Made by a program: the position numbers and the translations under genes
In this document: piece by piece, positions 12,801-27,500 of the stretch
How the letters are laid out: every line of letters starts with the position of its first letter
Numbering within the stretch: position 1 is the first letter of the stretch
Origin: Strigops habroptila
Lineage: Eukaryota; Chordata; Aves; Psittaciformes; Psittacidae
Direction of reading: 5' to 3'
NCBI RefSeq assembly: GCF_004027225.2
Contig: NC_044290.2
Coordinates: 4,108,906 to 4,172,905, forward strand
Length of the DNA stretch: 64,000 bases
Notes under the pieces: generated by a model
The model's input: only the letters and a program-made list of their open reading frames with translations
Databases searched by the model: none
Told to the model about the DNA's origin: nothing

Positions 12801-12942
12801 TTTACAAACTCCACATCTTGTCACTTATGGTAAATCTGAAGTATCCCAGGCCAGGGGGCTGAAGTAACAACAGGAAAATCTGTCAGGCTGTAACTGAGCA
12901 AAATGTGTGAATTTCATTGTAAACAATGCTACTTTGGCTATT

Positions 12943-13045
12943 ACCTGCTCTAGTGGAAGGTTTCCCTGCCCATGGCAGGGGGGTTGGAACTAGATGAGCT
13001 TTAAAGTCCCTTCCAATCCAAACTACTCTATGATTCTATTCTTCT
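12943..13045 (+). mobile_element. CR1 LINE 3'-end fragment
   Basis: Contains the block 'ctgctctagtggaagg', then 'ccctgcccatggcagg', 'ttggaactagatgagct', a 'cccttccaatccaaac' block and a terminal 'tatgattctatt' repeat. This is the 3' tail of a bird CR1 element, cut off at its 5' side as is usual for CR1. It is of the same type as the copy at 56137-56236. Confidence 0.93.
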
Positions 13046-16000
13046 ACATTCCAAGAAGGCAAGCTATATGTACCCTAGGATCATTTATCGTACCCAAATC
13101 ACTGTAATCCTATGGTTTTCAATGCTTTTTAAAAACTTATCAATGATATTTTGCTGCAGGATTCAGCAGTCCTTCAGCAAAATGGAAATGGTAATATTTT
13201 AGGCAAGGCAACAGCATTGTTCTTGTTGGGCCAGAGCTTGTCACTGCAAAACTCCATACGTGCTTTACGAGAAAGAAATTAGTTTAATCTCTAGATAATC
13301 TTTCCCAGCACCCCTGAGGGTTGAGGGGTTTATGATTAAAAAAAGACAAAAAGGCAACCCAGACTGTGAAAGAAATGCAGTTTCATCCTGAGTGCTCTTT
13401 CCTTCCTTTGATCTAAGGTAGTACCTGCTGCAACCCTGACAACTTTTCCACTTTCACTTGAAAAGAGAGAACACCAGTCCTTTGTGGGACAAGTGTGAAT
13501 GGTTGTTTTCACCAGACACAGGAGAATCCATTTGAAATTGACTGAATTTTTGCAGACTTCATCTTAAGTCGCACCATTTTTTTATTATGTCTCCCCACTT
13601 TTTTAAACCAAATTTGCAACAAATGCTCAAAAGCCCCACATTACAATTTAATCATTAGTGCAAGCAAATCCTTAATATTCTAATTCCTATTCCAGCAGTC
13701 ATTTTTGGTGCTTAGTGCGTGATTGAATACCAGGGAAGCCAGTGAAAAAGGGGTGATTTTAGGAGCATTTTGTACCTTGTGCACTACAAAATGCACAGCT
13801 TGCTGCCCAGTTGCATTAACCAAGGAGAACAGGCAGGATGACTAAATTCATTATCTATTCCATTAGCATTATGAGAGGAGAAAGTGCATAAACCTTATAC
13901 CCCAGTCCAGCCCTCATGTCATGGAAGCAGATCACACAGCACCTGAGAAATCCTAAAAACAGCCCCAAAAAGTCAGACGTCTTTGCCGGGAATTTTGGCT
14001 GGTTCAGGGGTGCTCGGCTCCTACCGTTGTATTTTGGAGTCCCTCTGGTGGCAGCAGCAACCTTCCATCCTGAGGTCTTGGGAAGAAAATTGGCTTTTTA
14101 TTTTAGGTTCCACACCACCAGGGCACAACCTAAACTATAGAATAGCACTTAGTATCTTCAAAGTATAACATTACTACAACATCTGAAAGCGAAAAGCCTG
14201 TTTTGAAGACAAAGCCCACTCCCAAGTGCTAACTTCCCTCTCCCACGTTTCTTTCCATACTGAACCTAGACTAACTTTATTCCTGCCATTTTGCACAGCA
14301 CCCACACTGCCAGCACCCACAGAAACACCCAGAGCTGGTGACTAAATACAGCTTAGCCTAGATGGAAGGGGTTTTTGCTTTATAATATTGGTCGTTGCTG
14401 TTAGTTTCAAGTTTTTCTAGGGAATAGGAGAGACATGGAGTTAATTGCTGTGTCTTATAAGAAATATATTGCTTTGTCTTCAAAATCATAGCTGCAGCTT
14501 CACAGGATATAAGTACCCTTTAAAGTTATTGTTATTACCATTATACAAGCTTTTTTGCCCTTGTTTGGGAATGTATCTAAAACACAGAGGGGAGAAAGGA
14601 TGTGCCAGTTGGTAGCAAAGTGTCGGGGGGGGTGGATAGTCCAGGCTGGGTTTTGTGAGAGCTGATGGAGGAGCTCACTGCCGGCTCGCTCAGCCAAACC
14701 CTTAGGATGCCACAAGGTTCTGTCAGATTCCCAACACTGAAAGAAGTTATTGAAGTATATTAAAAAAAGGGACATATGTTTAAAGGGTTATTTTAAATGT
14801 AAATATTTCTGCTCAACAATCCAGCTTTCTGCCCACACCGAGTTTCTAGCATGGGGTTTATAACTTTAGGGGAGACTAATGTCATCTCAGCAGGTTTTGA
14901 ATAGTCAGAACTGAGCTTTGTGATCTGTGGTCCCAGCTAGAGCTGTCTTGTCCCCCCAAAAAAAGGTTCCCAATGGGATATACCAAAGCAAAACTACTGT
15001 AACATTTTCCCTTTTTTCCCCATCCAAGACAATTAGAAGAGGAAAGGGAGAAAATAATCCCAAAGAACTCTTCTGGCATTTGGGCTCTATTTTTCTGGTT
15101 CTCTCAATTTATAATTTAAATGAAACATTTTTTTGTAAACACTAGGAGTGCTTCTGCAGTGAGAAACAAGGTGAAGAGTTAGGAAGCATTTGTTGAAATT
15201 ATTAGAGAAAGCTGAACTTGCAGAAGGTCCCACCCAAACCCCTCGATCAAGATACCTGGAGGGAAAGTAGTAATAAGCTTATGCAAAAATCAAACATCCA
15301 GTAATAACAGCCTGTAACAGTGCTTGGCAGAGGATACAATTCTAAACCCAGAGTGGTGTTAATGCTGGAGAAGTAAAATACGCTCAGTTTGTTTCAGCTT
15401 GTTTGGGCCAGTGTCTCTCTGCATTGTTGTTAGCCTTTCCTTGTGCATTCCTGTTACGATCTTGAATTCAGCTCCTGAATTCTTAACTCAAGCCAAACAT
15501 GAGTTCATCCAAACAAAGCAAGGGAGATTCCTAAAGCTAAATGTGGTGTGTTCATAAACACAGCCTTTTGGAGACAGTTACCACTTCGTGTATGCACCCC
15601 TGCAAACCTCACCAGGGACATCCATCAAATTCACACCAATTCTATGCCTTTTATTTTTTTTTAAATATCAGCTTGACATTTGAGAAGCACAGAGTTGGCT
15701 CTTGCAAGAAGCCTCCCAGGAAAAGACACTACATAGCAATGACTTCTCAGGCTACACTGAATTTAAAATCTGGAAGAATGAAGAAGGTAAATTAACTGTA
15801 AAGCAGTAATGCTAAAAGGGGAGAGACAGCGACACTCTTGAAGACACACGTAGAGGGAGGACACCTAAACCTCCAGGGACATGCAGGTCCCACCAGAAAA
15901 GCTGTGCGTGGCAGTGGGCACTACCAGCTCCAGTGCCGAGTCCTGCAGCATCCTCCCTTCAAGGGGTATGGGCTGGCAGCTCCCAACTATCCCTGTAACC

Positions 16001-19000
16001 CTAGCGTTAAATTGAGTTTCTGCTTTTTCTTTATAACAGATTTATTTTCTTTCAGTTAATGCTGTGGAAGGGAAAATGGGAATGGCATTACTCTAAAATC
16101 AGCTGGAACCCTAGTTACCTCTAACCACCACATTCTGAAAGAACCTTTTTGCCCCTGGACAATGTTCAGATTAAGGAGCAGTAGCAGGAGTCCATGGGAG
16201 TCCACAGCACTTGCCTGTATCATGCCTCATGGTAGCAGCAGTTATCTGATCCCACTCAAGTGTATATATTTGTCTCTTCCTTCACATCATCTGCTGGTGG
16301 GGATTTACAGGCCATTCATCCCCAGGGCACTAGTGCTGTTGATAAGTAAGCAGATAGGCTAAGAGCAAGAGAGCTAATAAAATCCAGAAATTTCGAAGGG
16401 AGTTGATGCTGGAGACGCCTACCGAGATAGCACTCACCATCAGAGCTGGAGGGAGATTAACTTAAACCAGGAAAGGTCAGAAGTCCTGGCTTCTCATAGA
16501 AAATCACTGCTGACTTATACTGTGATCTCAGGGAACTCGCTTATTCTTCCGCCACTGTTCACTAAGTGCCTAGAAAACAGCAACACCATTTCCATCATCT
16601 GCACAAGTGTTTGAAGATGTCACTGATGTGTGTGAAATGTTCTGAGATCCTTGGATGAGAGGTGCTAAATGTGCAGAAGGTGAAAGGCCTACTTGTAGGG
16701 ATGACTTAGGGTTCAGGTTAGCTATTAATGGTCAAACAGAGGAAATGTGGGTGTACCAGAACGTCTCCATTTTTGATTAATGGTAGTTGGCTGGTTTCTA
16801 ATTAATGGCAAAGATGATTGCTTACCCCACAGCAGTGGCAGCTGTGCGCAGCTGGCTTCACTGGGAACACAGCTGAGACGAGCTTCCTGATAAAAACATC
16901 ATTTCAATGCATCCTTACCCTCTCTAAAGCCCCTCCTCGAGCAAGAAACAATATCAGGAGGTACAGTAGGGAAGCAAAATCTTTCTTCCTTACCTCCTGG
17001 GAGCCTCTTCTTCCCCAGATTATGGGTTGGGGGCACTAACAGCAGGATCGTGGTGCAGAGGAGGCTGAACAGAAAGAATTATCCCAACGCTCATCACTGA
17101 TTGCTGAATACAGCAGAGCTTCCCTGACATTTTGTTGTTGGCATCTTTTTAGAATGATTAAATCTGTTGAGGAACCTCCGCCTGAGGCACAGCACGAGTA
17201 ATTCTCAACAACAGAAGCAGAAGAAATAGCAACCCACTAACTTTGCCTGGCTGTTTTCATTTGTTTGCTTGTTTTAATACAAGGGCGAGTTTATTATGGC
17301 AAACACGTCTCAAACTTAAAAGCGCCTCCTCGACCTTTGCAGCAGCTAATTTTAGGCAGGATGAGAAAGTGAAACCCCACAGTGTACAGAGCCCAGTAGT
17401 AGGGGAAAAGCTGCTTGCAGGTCTGGTTTAAATGGGGGGGACCATAGTGGAAGGATTGAGGACATTGCTGGAGCATCACTTGATCTTTTACCTCCATCCA
17501 TATAAAGTGAATGTTTCCTGTAAGAGGCACTGTGCACCCTGGGTATTCAGTATCTATCTCTGTTACTCAGAAAAAAACCCAACCCTCAAACCTGTGAGAA
17601 GTCTTGGGTTTAGTCCAATAAAAGACAAGAAAAACTTTAAACCTGTAACTTCACAGCTTTGGGAAACTGTGTCCTCCTGACTCTGCTCTCCATGTTCACA
17701 GCCCTAGCAGGGCCTGTGGAAGCAGGACAAGAGGGGCCTCGGGTGTGGGGAGAAGGGCTTTGACAAGTGCCCTACCTCAAAATGCAAGAGGGAAATAGTT
17801 AGTGTGTCACACTGAATTATTCATTAATCTTAATGAGAGCACAGAGAAATTGCTTTAGGCTGAGAGGAGGCTCAGGATGGCAATACTACATCACCATCAT
17901 GCTGCCTCTAGTAATGAGGCTTTACACCTGGCATGAAAATAGGACAGGGGTGAGATGGCACCCAAGGGGGCTCCAGAGCAGACAGTGCACAGGCAGCTGC
18001 CAGGAACTTAACAGTGTGTTGAAATCTCACCTCCTGGCAGGATCCTGGTGCAGAACCAGCGGTTGATCTGACAACCACGTGCCCCGTTCAAGATGCAGCC
18101 AAGTCCCAGCTTGACTTCCTTGCAGCCCTCCTTCCTTCTTGCTCTATTCATTGTGCTCACAAGTAAACCCAGTGTGGGAGGCTCTGAACTCCACTAAGCC
18201 CTCAGGATGGAGGGTGAGGAATTACAGTGGCAGCACAGAGCAATTAGGAGCAGCGTATCTCTGCCCCTCTGACGGACGCAGAAAGAAAGAGAGAAGCTCA
18301 TTGCCACAAGCACATTAACTTAGATCTCAAAGCAGCATCTTAATAGGCATTTTTATCTTCTGACACGTTCTTCAGTAAATGCTTATCTCGGAGCTGCGTG
18401 GCATTCAGAGTCAGCCTGTGGAGGGTCTATGTATAATTACAGACTTCATTCCAGGACCTGCCTTAACGATGTGCATTCCCATCGCTTGCCATAGATGTAA
18501 TCTCCTGCCCACGCTGAAGAGAGGTTGAACAGAAAGATCATGGTTCAAACATGACTGTTTAGGTTATTTGTTCAGTAGAAATGTGGCTGGTTTTAGCATG
18601 TTTCTGTCTTTGGTGTTCTTACTTTAATCTTATGATTTCTTGTTCTGTCTCTGCATGTTCTGTCCTTTGAGTTACATTTCCTTCTCAGCAACAAGTTACA
18701 GCCTCCTCCAGGGACTCTGCTTCCGTCCCCAATTTGCTCCATAGCTAAAACTACCACCCGTCAGACTCTAATACTCCAGTGAGAGTTGCAAGGTGTTGGG
18801 GAAATTGCCTGCCTCTTTAATTTCAAATCTGTTGTTTCAGGCTGTCTGCAGGGAAGGCAGAAGTCTCTATTGATTTCCAGAACCTAATCAGGAATCAGGC
18901 GTGTTTCTGCAAGTGTGATTGCTATAAGCAAATCCTTCAACTACATTACAGAAGCTATGTTTGCATAGCTAGGAGAATAATTTGACAAGCCTTACTGTTG

Positions 19001-19654
19001 CTCCAGCCTCAACCTCCTCTGTGCCCTCATTTAGGTTGGTACGTCTGGTTTTGCAGTCTTGTGGGTTTAAAGGATTAAGCCATTTTTCCAATCAAGCCAA
19101 AAATAATTATTTCTTGTCCCCATCAGCTTCACTGTCCACCCCGGGCAAATAAACCAATACAACTGATGGGCCCTGAAAAGTAGCACTTGTGAAATGACAT
19201 CTTCAAACCTGTTGTTAAAATCATGGGTGAAAAGCTTCAATGCACTTGAGCTTATTCTTGTTTAAAATACTGTTCAGACCAGTAAATAGCTGAATTCACA
19301 ATCCAACAACTTTTACCCTGCTGCAGCTAGAAATACCTTTAAGACTTGTGTTCTCAGAGGATTTGGGCTTTACTTTCAGTTTTCTCCTTTCTGGTCAGTG
19401 AGTAAGGTAGCAGCTTCTGTCTTTAGAGATGCATATTAGCCCCCAGGGAGGCTTTGTAAAGCTCGTGAAGCAGAATAACCATCAGGAACCTTTATATCTT
19501 TTGCGAAAGCACCCATGAAAACAGCATTTCAATCCACACTAATAATTTTTATGATGGATCTTCAGTAGGGAAGGGACTATACGCTTAATGGCTCAGCGTT
19601 AGGGAGCAGTTTTCCTTACGCTGCCTCTGAAGCTGTGGGGTTTTTTCCTGTTCA

Positions 19655-19870
19655 GTTTTCAATTACTTGACTCACACTTCATGGACTTCATTTCCCAGCA
19701 CATGAACAGCTGGTGGTTTCTGAGGCTGCAGTTGGCAAGGGCAGAGCCTGCAATAGGTGGTAATTACTTGCTGAGCTCATTGTAATTGTTCAGTTACTGA
19801 ATCATTTGGGAAGGCAGGGGAGTATTTGGTTAATTAAGAGCTCCTTTAATCACTGCTAAATTTAGCCTTC
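19655..19870. promoter_or_regulatory. AT-rich homeodomain-motif cluster, candidate conserved element
   Basis: About 215 bases contain several TAAT-core sites: 'caattactt' (about 19660), 'taatta' (19761-19766), 'gtaattg' (about 19782), 'ttaattaa' (19830-19837) and 'tttaatc' (about 19846). They lie between less AT-rich spacers ('ctgagctcattg', 'gagctcct'). This looks like a homeobox-bound element, but the motifs are short and AT-rich DNA generates them by chance. Conservation data would decide. Confidence 0.2.
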
Positions 19871-21030
19871 CAAAACAGTGCTCACCTTTCCTGGATTTGA
19901 AAGCCTCTGCTTACCCACACTGCCTGGGAAGCAGGAATGCTTTCTCTTTAGTCTTGGACTTCAGTCATCTAGATGGGCCTCGCTCTTCACCTTGTGCTGT
20001 CGTGAGTTTGGTCCTTATTTCCCAATAGTTCTGACCCTCCCACAATTGGCTTCATAGGCATTAAGATCCCTCTGAAGCTGCCATCAGTCTCCAGCGAGAT
20101 GTTTAATTAAAACCAACTTCCCTGTAAGCGCTCAGGCACTTCAGGGACCAAATTCTCATCTGATTCAAAAAATGCCATTACAGACAAAATAGCAAAGTAT
20201 GAGCATTTAATAGAGCCCAGGAAGCGTGAGCAGGAGGAAAGCTTCTGAGCCCTGGTCATTTTTCTGTGGCTGCTGATCTAACAGAGTTGCTGGGCACATG
20301 CTGCTTCTGTTTGAGGTTTTTGATAATTTAAGGCTTAGGAAGCAAGTTATCACCCAGAGGATGCTTTCTGGAGCCTGGACTAACTCCCAGAGGCTCTGGG
20401 GAGCCTGCAAAGCAGTGCTCAAGACAAAAAAAAAGCATTTACAGCTTACTGTCACATCTTTACTGGTGCATCAAGGATGTCAAGTATCTGCATGTGAATT
20501 CAGTCAGGCCTCTAACTGAAGGCATTTTATTTGAGGACTTTTGGGGGGAGTTTTGAGGGAAGGACTTAAATGGGAGGTATCATTTGGCTCAGGATGAGTA
20601 CAACTTAATTTTAAACAATGAGCTAATAGATTTTAAATAATTATTTTCCTTTGGGTTTTTTTTTTACCCTAGATTAATCTAACACATCATATTCTTCATG
20701 CACAGTATCAGTCAGGTGTAACTACTTCTGCAGGTACACCCATGGGATTTGGCTGTGCAAGGAGGCTTTGCTTTTCCTTTTTTCTCTCCTTTCTGAACAC
20801 CTGCAGATCACTTCCATGCTGTAAAGAGTGTTCACTAGCATGTGCCAGCTGACAGAATTATCCCCTTTGGACTTCCAAAGTGAAAATGTTTAGAGCCTCC
20901 AAGAGGTAGCAGCTCCTGCAATGCTGCCTGTGGTACACACGAAGTAAAGAGGAGGAAGAATCTGTACTGAAGCTCATCCTCCACAATATGCTTCAGAACA
21001 AAGCAAACATTTTTTCTGTTAGGAAGACAT

Positions 21031-21076
21031 TAGAATATTAGAATTGAGAATTATTAGAATATCAGAATATTAGAAT
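21031..21076 (+). repeat. Degenerate TTAGAATA-type minisatellite
   Basis: Five to six imperfect copies of a 'tagaatat/tagaattgaga' unit follow one another in 46 bases. The array is AT-rich, non-coding and probably recent. Confidence 0.8.
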
Positions 21077-21551
21077 AAGCCAGACCTCTTATGTCTGGAG
21101 ACACACCAGCCTTTTACAAAGGCACCCATGAACTTCTTGTATGTTGCTTTTCATGTAAATGTTGTAAAAAAGGAAAATAATTGCAAAAAAGGAAAACAGC
21201 TTTTTTATGCAAACTCTGCAAGGTAAATTCTGCAAAACAGAAGAGCTGTCAAAGCAGGTTGATTTTAAAACCTGACAACCTTGACAGGGTCCTTGCAGCA
21301 GCACGAAGCCACATCATTGCTGCAGTTACCTGTGGTTGGGAAACTGTTGAATGCAACGGAATCCAAACTTTGTAACTCTCAAACGGGCAGAATAAATGAT
21401 CTGGAATGATAACTAGTTGACTACTCTCCATTGGGTCCTTCCTTGAATGTTTTGCCAAACTGCTCCAAATTAATGGAGCTCATCCACTCCAAGTCTAGGC
21501 TGCTGAGAAGATGAGGAAGCTCATGGTGGGATCTTAGATTTTAAATATTCC

Positions 21552-21573
21552 TCTTTTTTTTTCTTTTTTTTTT
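21552..21573 (+). repeat. T-rich tract
   Basis: Two T-runs of nine or more bases separated by a single C, followed by 'aaacac'. A simple low-complexity tract; it could be the poly(A) tail of a decayed minus-strand retrocopy, but no such copy is recognisable next to it. Confidence 0.7.
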
Positions 21574-24500
21574 AAACACAAGGACAAGGCATAAGGCACA
21601 TCTTCAAGAGATCCGCTGATTTCAACTAGAGAAATGTTCTGGAATATTCTCTTTCTTCTCAATTAGTTATTTTTTTCTAAATTAATAAGTCTGAGACATC
21701 TACTTTAGCAAAACAAATAGTCCATCAACCGGGCAAGTGACTTTGCTTCATTTGCCCCCTTAGCTTCATCAGCACTACATATATGACGCCCTGGAGGGTT
21801 AATGTCTGTGTTTGGGGCCACTTCCACTCCTAGAGCAGTGATGAAGCTGCAGCAAACTGATCTCAACCCTCAATAGGAAGTTAAATGTCTCTCAAAAACT
21901 ATTTCAGTCTCTTCTTCTGAAGGGATCCCACACTCTGCTGAGGTCCCTGGGCCATCAGTTAGCTTTACCTTTCCCCACCACATGTACTTGCAAGGTATCA
22001 ATCCCCATCAAGTGTCATTTGGGATGTCAGACCTTGCTGTTCAGCACTCACCATTACCCAGATTTAGCATTTGCTACTTCTCAGCACCTCTTCAGCAGCA
22101 AGTGTCACCCTTCCCATCACCTGTAATGTCTTCCTGAACCCTATAGAAAAGTCCATGTACTATTTCCCATTCCCCCATAGAGTCTTTCCTGCTGCCACCA
22201 CCTCCCTAGAGTCTCCAGATGTGTCCTCCCCATCCCAGCTGCTGACTGCACTTCAGATTTGACAGCCAGATCACACCATCTAGCCCTCACCATACCCTTA
22301 ACCTCCTCCTGGGGTGGTCTCTACCACCCACCGTGAGCAGAGCCAAGGGACACAAGGGTTTTCTTGGCTTCCTACACAGGAGTGTGTGCAGTCAGAATTC
22401 TTGTAAGCATCAGTTTTACTGCCTCCTCCCAACATAAACTGGGCAAATTGATGGGAGTCCTGGCCCTGAGGATAAACACCATCTCCACTGTTTAGAGAAA
22501 CTGTCTCCTGAAAGAGTCATGCAGCTGAGCTGACACCCTCGCTGCTGGGGAGCTCCTTCAGGGTATGGGAGGTGCCTGCTGGCAGGCAGAAACCTTCCCC
22601 CATCATCAGACATGAACAGGAGCAGTCGCTAAGGAGGATTAAGACTAGAAAAAGTCTGCAGTTAACTCAGATCCCATAATAACAATCTAAAACTTGTTTT
22701 GCAGAAATACAGAGAATAGCACTCTTCACCTAAGTCACTTGTAAAAATGCCGAGGGCTGATTTAAGCCTGTGCCAATACAGAGCTTGGCTTTTAGTTGCA
22801 ATACACCAATGTTGCAAAATGCTCAGTTTTATGAAGTTTCCATATTTCAGATTAGTTTCAGCTTTTTAGCTGTTGAGAAATAGTAAATCCTCATGTGGTT
22901 AGAAAGCATTCTTGGCTGTTATCTCTAAAAAGAACTAACTTCAGTATTGTCAGGCTAGTACTCTGGAAGCAGACTGAGATTAGATAAGCTCTTTAAGTGA
23001 GGCATTTTTTCCACACCTGTGTTCTTCCCAACAAAATAGTATTTCTCAATGTCAAGGCAGCTAATTTAGGGGCAGATTCACTTGTCACACTGATGCAAAC
23101 CTGAACCACTGGCTTGCTTCATGAATAAAGCTGACTTAGATATACACATGCTGTCCTCCCCTTCAAGGCCTGGAATACAACTGGAAAATACTTGTCTTTT
23201 AAGTGATCCAGTCTGGTGAGCCTGGACTACTCAGAATGCATTCATCAAGCATGCCATCACTAATAGAGAACTAAAATCTTATTCATTTAAAGCATTTTGC
23301 AATATCCTAGTCCTGCTCCCACCTTTGCCTCCTCCGTACCAGGAATGAGCCCTCACCTGTGCCTAGGAAGTAGCTATGGATGTCTAGAGAAAGGAGTGAC
23401 TGCAGCCTCAGGAGGCAGGTTAATAACCAAGCTGAGCCTTCTTCCCTGCTGCACACCCATCCCCTGCACGTCCATCCACAACTAGAAGGAAAGAAAACTG
23501 AGGTTCAATAACCCTGTTCAGCTAATGGGCAGGGGAGAGGCAGACAATGAGACTTAAGATAATTGATCCACTTACTCCATTAATTAAAACCAAGGCTTTA
23601 AAGCTCAATTCAATCAAATAGTCTAGTTAAGAGGATATTACTAGGTATTACTAGATATTACTGTTCCCCATGACCCTTGGCTATCTTCGTAACTTTAATA
23701 TATAAGGGTTATATGTGTCCACACAATTACAGTCCTATTACACCCCCCCACTCCAGGGGAGTCAGGTGAAGAGCACAGCTACTGTCAAACTCCTTTGCTT
23801 CTGCCCTGCTCGGGATCCTGCAAATCACAAAGCTGGCCTGACCAGAGGACCGAATAATTAATTTAGACCTGAACATCACAAAAGTATCTCCCTGTACAGT
23901 TCAGCTATGGAAAGGCTTTTGATTACTGCCCTTCTGTGCATGCTTTATGGCTGAAGTATTTAATTTAAGGAGAATGATTAGAAGAGGATAAGTTTTAATG
24001 GCCTGCTCCCAAGCCTAGATAAAAATCTTAGCTACAGAGTGGAAACGTGTTTAACTTGTATTGAAAGTGATAATTTCTGCAGCACGTTGGCATTCACTGA
24101 CTCACAAGCCATCTGGAGGTGCTAAAAGCATTTAGAAAACAAAGTCAAGAGGTCTCAAGTTCCAGTTGTAGAGATGAAAACACCAAGGCTCGAAGGCAGT
24201 GGGCAGTCAGCTGTGAAGATGGAAGACTTCAAGGCTCTTGGCACTAATAAATGTGACATGAGTGAGTGCCTTCATCACCTCCTCAACCACGTGCTTTCAG
24301 CTGGGCACGCTTCAAGATGAGAACAGCTTTCCTGAGAAATCCACATGCATTTATTTCGTGCCTGTGCTGAGGCAGAGGAATGAGATTCTCCCTGCCTGCA
24401 TGTGGTCTGAATGGATGAAGGTCTCAAAAAATGTGTATACCTAGAAAGGGAAGAAGCAGGGAGAGGACTAGATGTACAGAGACTGTGCAAGCATGAAAAA

Positions 24501-27500
24501 GCAGAGTAGAACCTCAATGGAGAGTATCAAAGTGCGGGTGCACATCCCCTACTCCTCAACTAAAGGATTATGAAATTAATAAAACTTTGTTCTTTTTACA
24601 GTTCAGAAAATTCCAAATTTTTTGAACCCTCTTATTTTCTTTTTCCAAGGGAAAAACTTCTGTATAGATCTGTATATTTACAGATTCAGTCTTAATTTCT
24701 TCTTGGATTGTTTCTTATTTACAGGTCTAGAGTCCACCTAGTGCCAGGAAAGGTACAATAGACAGATGTCATACAGGGGGGACACTATCACCTAGAAAAG
24801 GCCCAGTTGATACACAAGATACATGCAGAAGATTAATTTATCATTTTTTAAAAGGATGGATGCAGCATGACTTGTTTTAGCATACTCAACATTCACAATT
24901 AATTCAAACAGAAGATGGACAATAAATGGTACTAAGGAAGAAGTCCCATGGAAAATTTTCTGAAGGGTTTTAACAGCAAGAGCTTTGCTACCTGCAAACT
25001 CACAGCTGCCAGTTCTGTGCCTGACCTTCTAATGAAACAATAAAGCAGACTGAGGAGGGGGAAAAACATCAGCTCAATGTTGATGCAGATGTTTCAGCAT
25101 GGGAGAAGGCTCCTGTAGCTGCTCTCTGTCTAACACCATCTTAACCTTAACTTACCCCTCTGCTTGACTGGCTTTTCTTGTATTTCTTTTTTCTAGTAAA
25201 TGACAGTTTATTTTGATCATATTCCTGTCTGTGGAAAGGAATTGCTAACTAATTCCTCTCTCTCTTTAAAATAAAGGGACAAAGAAGAAAAACACATTTT
25301 TTGCCCACAGAACTGTCATAGTGAAGTAGAAATAATCCAAGTACAAGATCGCTTTTCTCAGTTATTTTGTGTTGAGAAGTGTAAGGACTAAATGGGCTTA
25401 GAGTTTGGTTTTACAGCAGCTTTTAAGTTTTGCATCACTTGGCAAATGTGGCCTTTTTATGGGGTTATTCAGTGAACCATATTTAAAGCCCTAATATGCA
25501 GAGAGCACTCCCAGAACATACATAAATCAGTAACATAAATCAGAAATAATATTTGCCTGCTAGAGGGAATGGAAGAAACCACCATCCAGAGCCAGTACAG
25601 GCAAAATGACTCCATTAGGAACTGCCGTTGTTTATTCCTCCCATATTTTATGGTCTGGTTGGTGAGTTTGACGCTGAGGAGGTCACCTGCGAGGTGTTAA
25701 TCCTCCCAGAGACTTTACCCAGGCAGTGAAAAGCAGTCTCAAAAGAAAACATCAAGATTTTTTTCTGTGGAGTCAGCAGCAAAGGGTGCAGGCATCTACA
25801 TATACAACTCAATATAATTGTATAAACTGAGGAACAAGGAAGAGACAAATTCTCAAGGTGTCTGTCCAGAAAAATCATGCCTTAGTAACCTAGTTGGCTT
25901 TTTTTGTTGTAGTTGACAAAAGAATGGGAAGGATATGAATTTCTAAAATGAGCTTTTTGAACACTGGAGGCCTATTCCAAGAAATTTCTAGAAGCAAGTA
26001 ACAGGAATGCTCCATAAATCTCAGCTTTTCTCTATAAATAAGCTATTTTCTTCAAGACGAGGCACTATGGTTTCAGGTGCATGCTCCTTCAGTACTTCTA
26101 CACTGAGTCATCAGCTTGAAGTCTCCAGTGAAGGTCTCAGTGAAGCTCATTATTAACAATATATCTGACCTGGCAGCTCATGGATTCAGTCAGTCCAGAT
26201 TGCTTAGACAACCTCAAGATTATCCAGCTGTAAATCTCAGTATTTTGAGGGTTTTGCTTTGTTTGGATGCATCTAAAGGTTACAAAAATAAAAGAGATGG
26301 TACTTCGAGGCTGCTTGATTGATCTCACAATAAGAACTAACCAAGCAAAGCATTTCTTGTTGTGACCCTGCAGTCTGATCTGCATGTGTAGCATCCTGTT
26401 AAAGTCAATGAGGGTTCACAAAGGAGCAATTCTACCATCAATACAAGATAGTCACTGACAAAGAACAAAAGAAAAAGAAGAAATTAAGTTTCTTACCTGT
26501 TTCAAAATTCAGTACTCACTGTGCACAAGTTATCATGAGAGACAAGAATGCTCAACAGCAGGCAACACTGATCCCTATTTCAGCTATATAAGACAACAGG
26601 CAAGATGGAAATAAGTATCTCTGAAATAAAGGGTGTTGTTTCAAATATGGACAATGCCTGTAATGGAAGAAAAATAAAGAGTATTTGGAAAAAATGAATG
26701 CTGAAGAATGAAAAATCTGAAAAGTTGAGCAACACTTGACAGTTCCACCACTGTTAGATATTCTTCTTAAAGATTAATACGCTTCATGGGCTAAAAGGGT
26801 TATAGGGAAAAGCTAGCTGCTTTTCAGTTCCAGCCAGCCAGCCTATGAATAAATAATGGGCTGAGCTTACATACCCTGTTCAATATATGCTACAGGTAAA
26901 GGTTAAATGTGCTGAGACAGAACTGAGAGATTAAATAAGTGGTTTGAGGGGAGATGATGGACGATCAAAGATAGATGTGCAGTTTGGAGACAAGACAGTT
27001 ATTTTCTTTGGACAGTCCATCCTGAAAAGCTTTAGTACAAGCCTCCAGCATTCACATGGAAGTTAAAAAAATGCCTACACAGATACTTTAGGCATAAATT
27101 GATGATCATCGAAAGAGTTGACTGGCAGGTTTCAGCAAACGAGATGTAAAATTAGCTTTCAGCTTCCTAAGGTTTACAAACACAGAGACAAGGCAGAGTA
27201 TGCTCTAGTTCTTCACGGTATTTTACAAGGAGCACCAGGCACTCAGAGAATTACCCGGCACTTTACAACAGCTGTCCTAGCCTGATTTCCCAAGAGGGCT
27301 GCCTTTCTGAATGAGGCTAAACCACTCTATGCATGCCAGAGCCATCTGCGGTTCAGAAAAGAAATCACTCTTCTGCTACTCTTGGAATGTTTGGTTGGAT
27401 TTCCGCACAAGAGACTCAATGGGGAGACAGGAGTTGGGATTGATTTCTTTTTTGCTTGGGAGAGGAAAGGGAAGGAAGGTGGCTGGTTCTACTTCCTTCC

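Noticed and set aside
20103..23593. Shared 14-mer ttaattaaaaccaa at 20103-20116 and 23580-23593
   Set aside because: In 64 kb of AT-rich DNA, several 14-base matches between distant places are expected by chance, and the flanks do not match.
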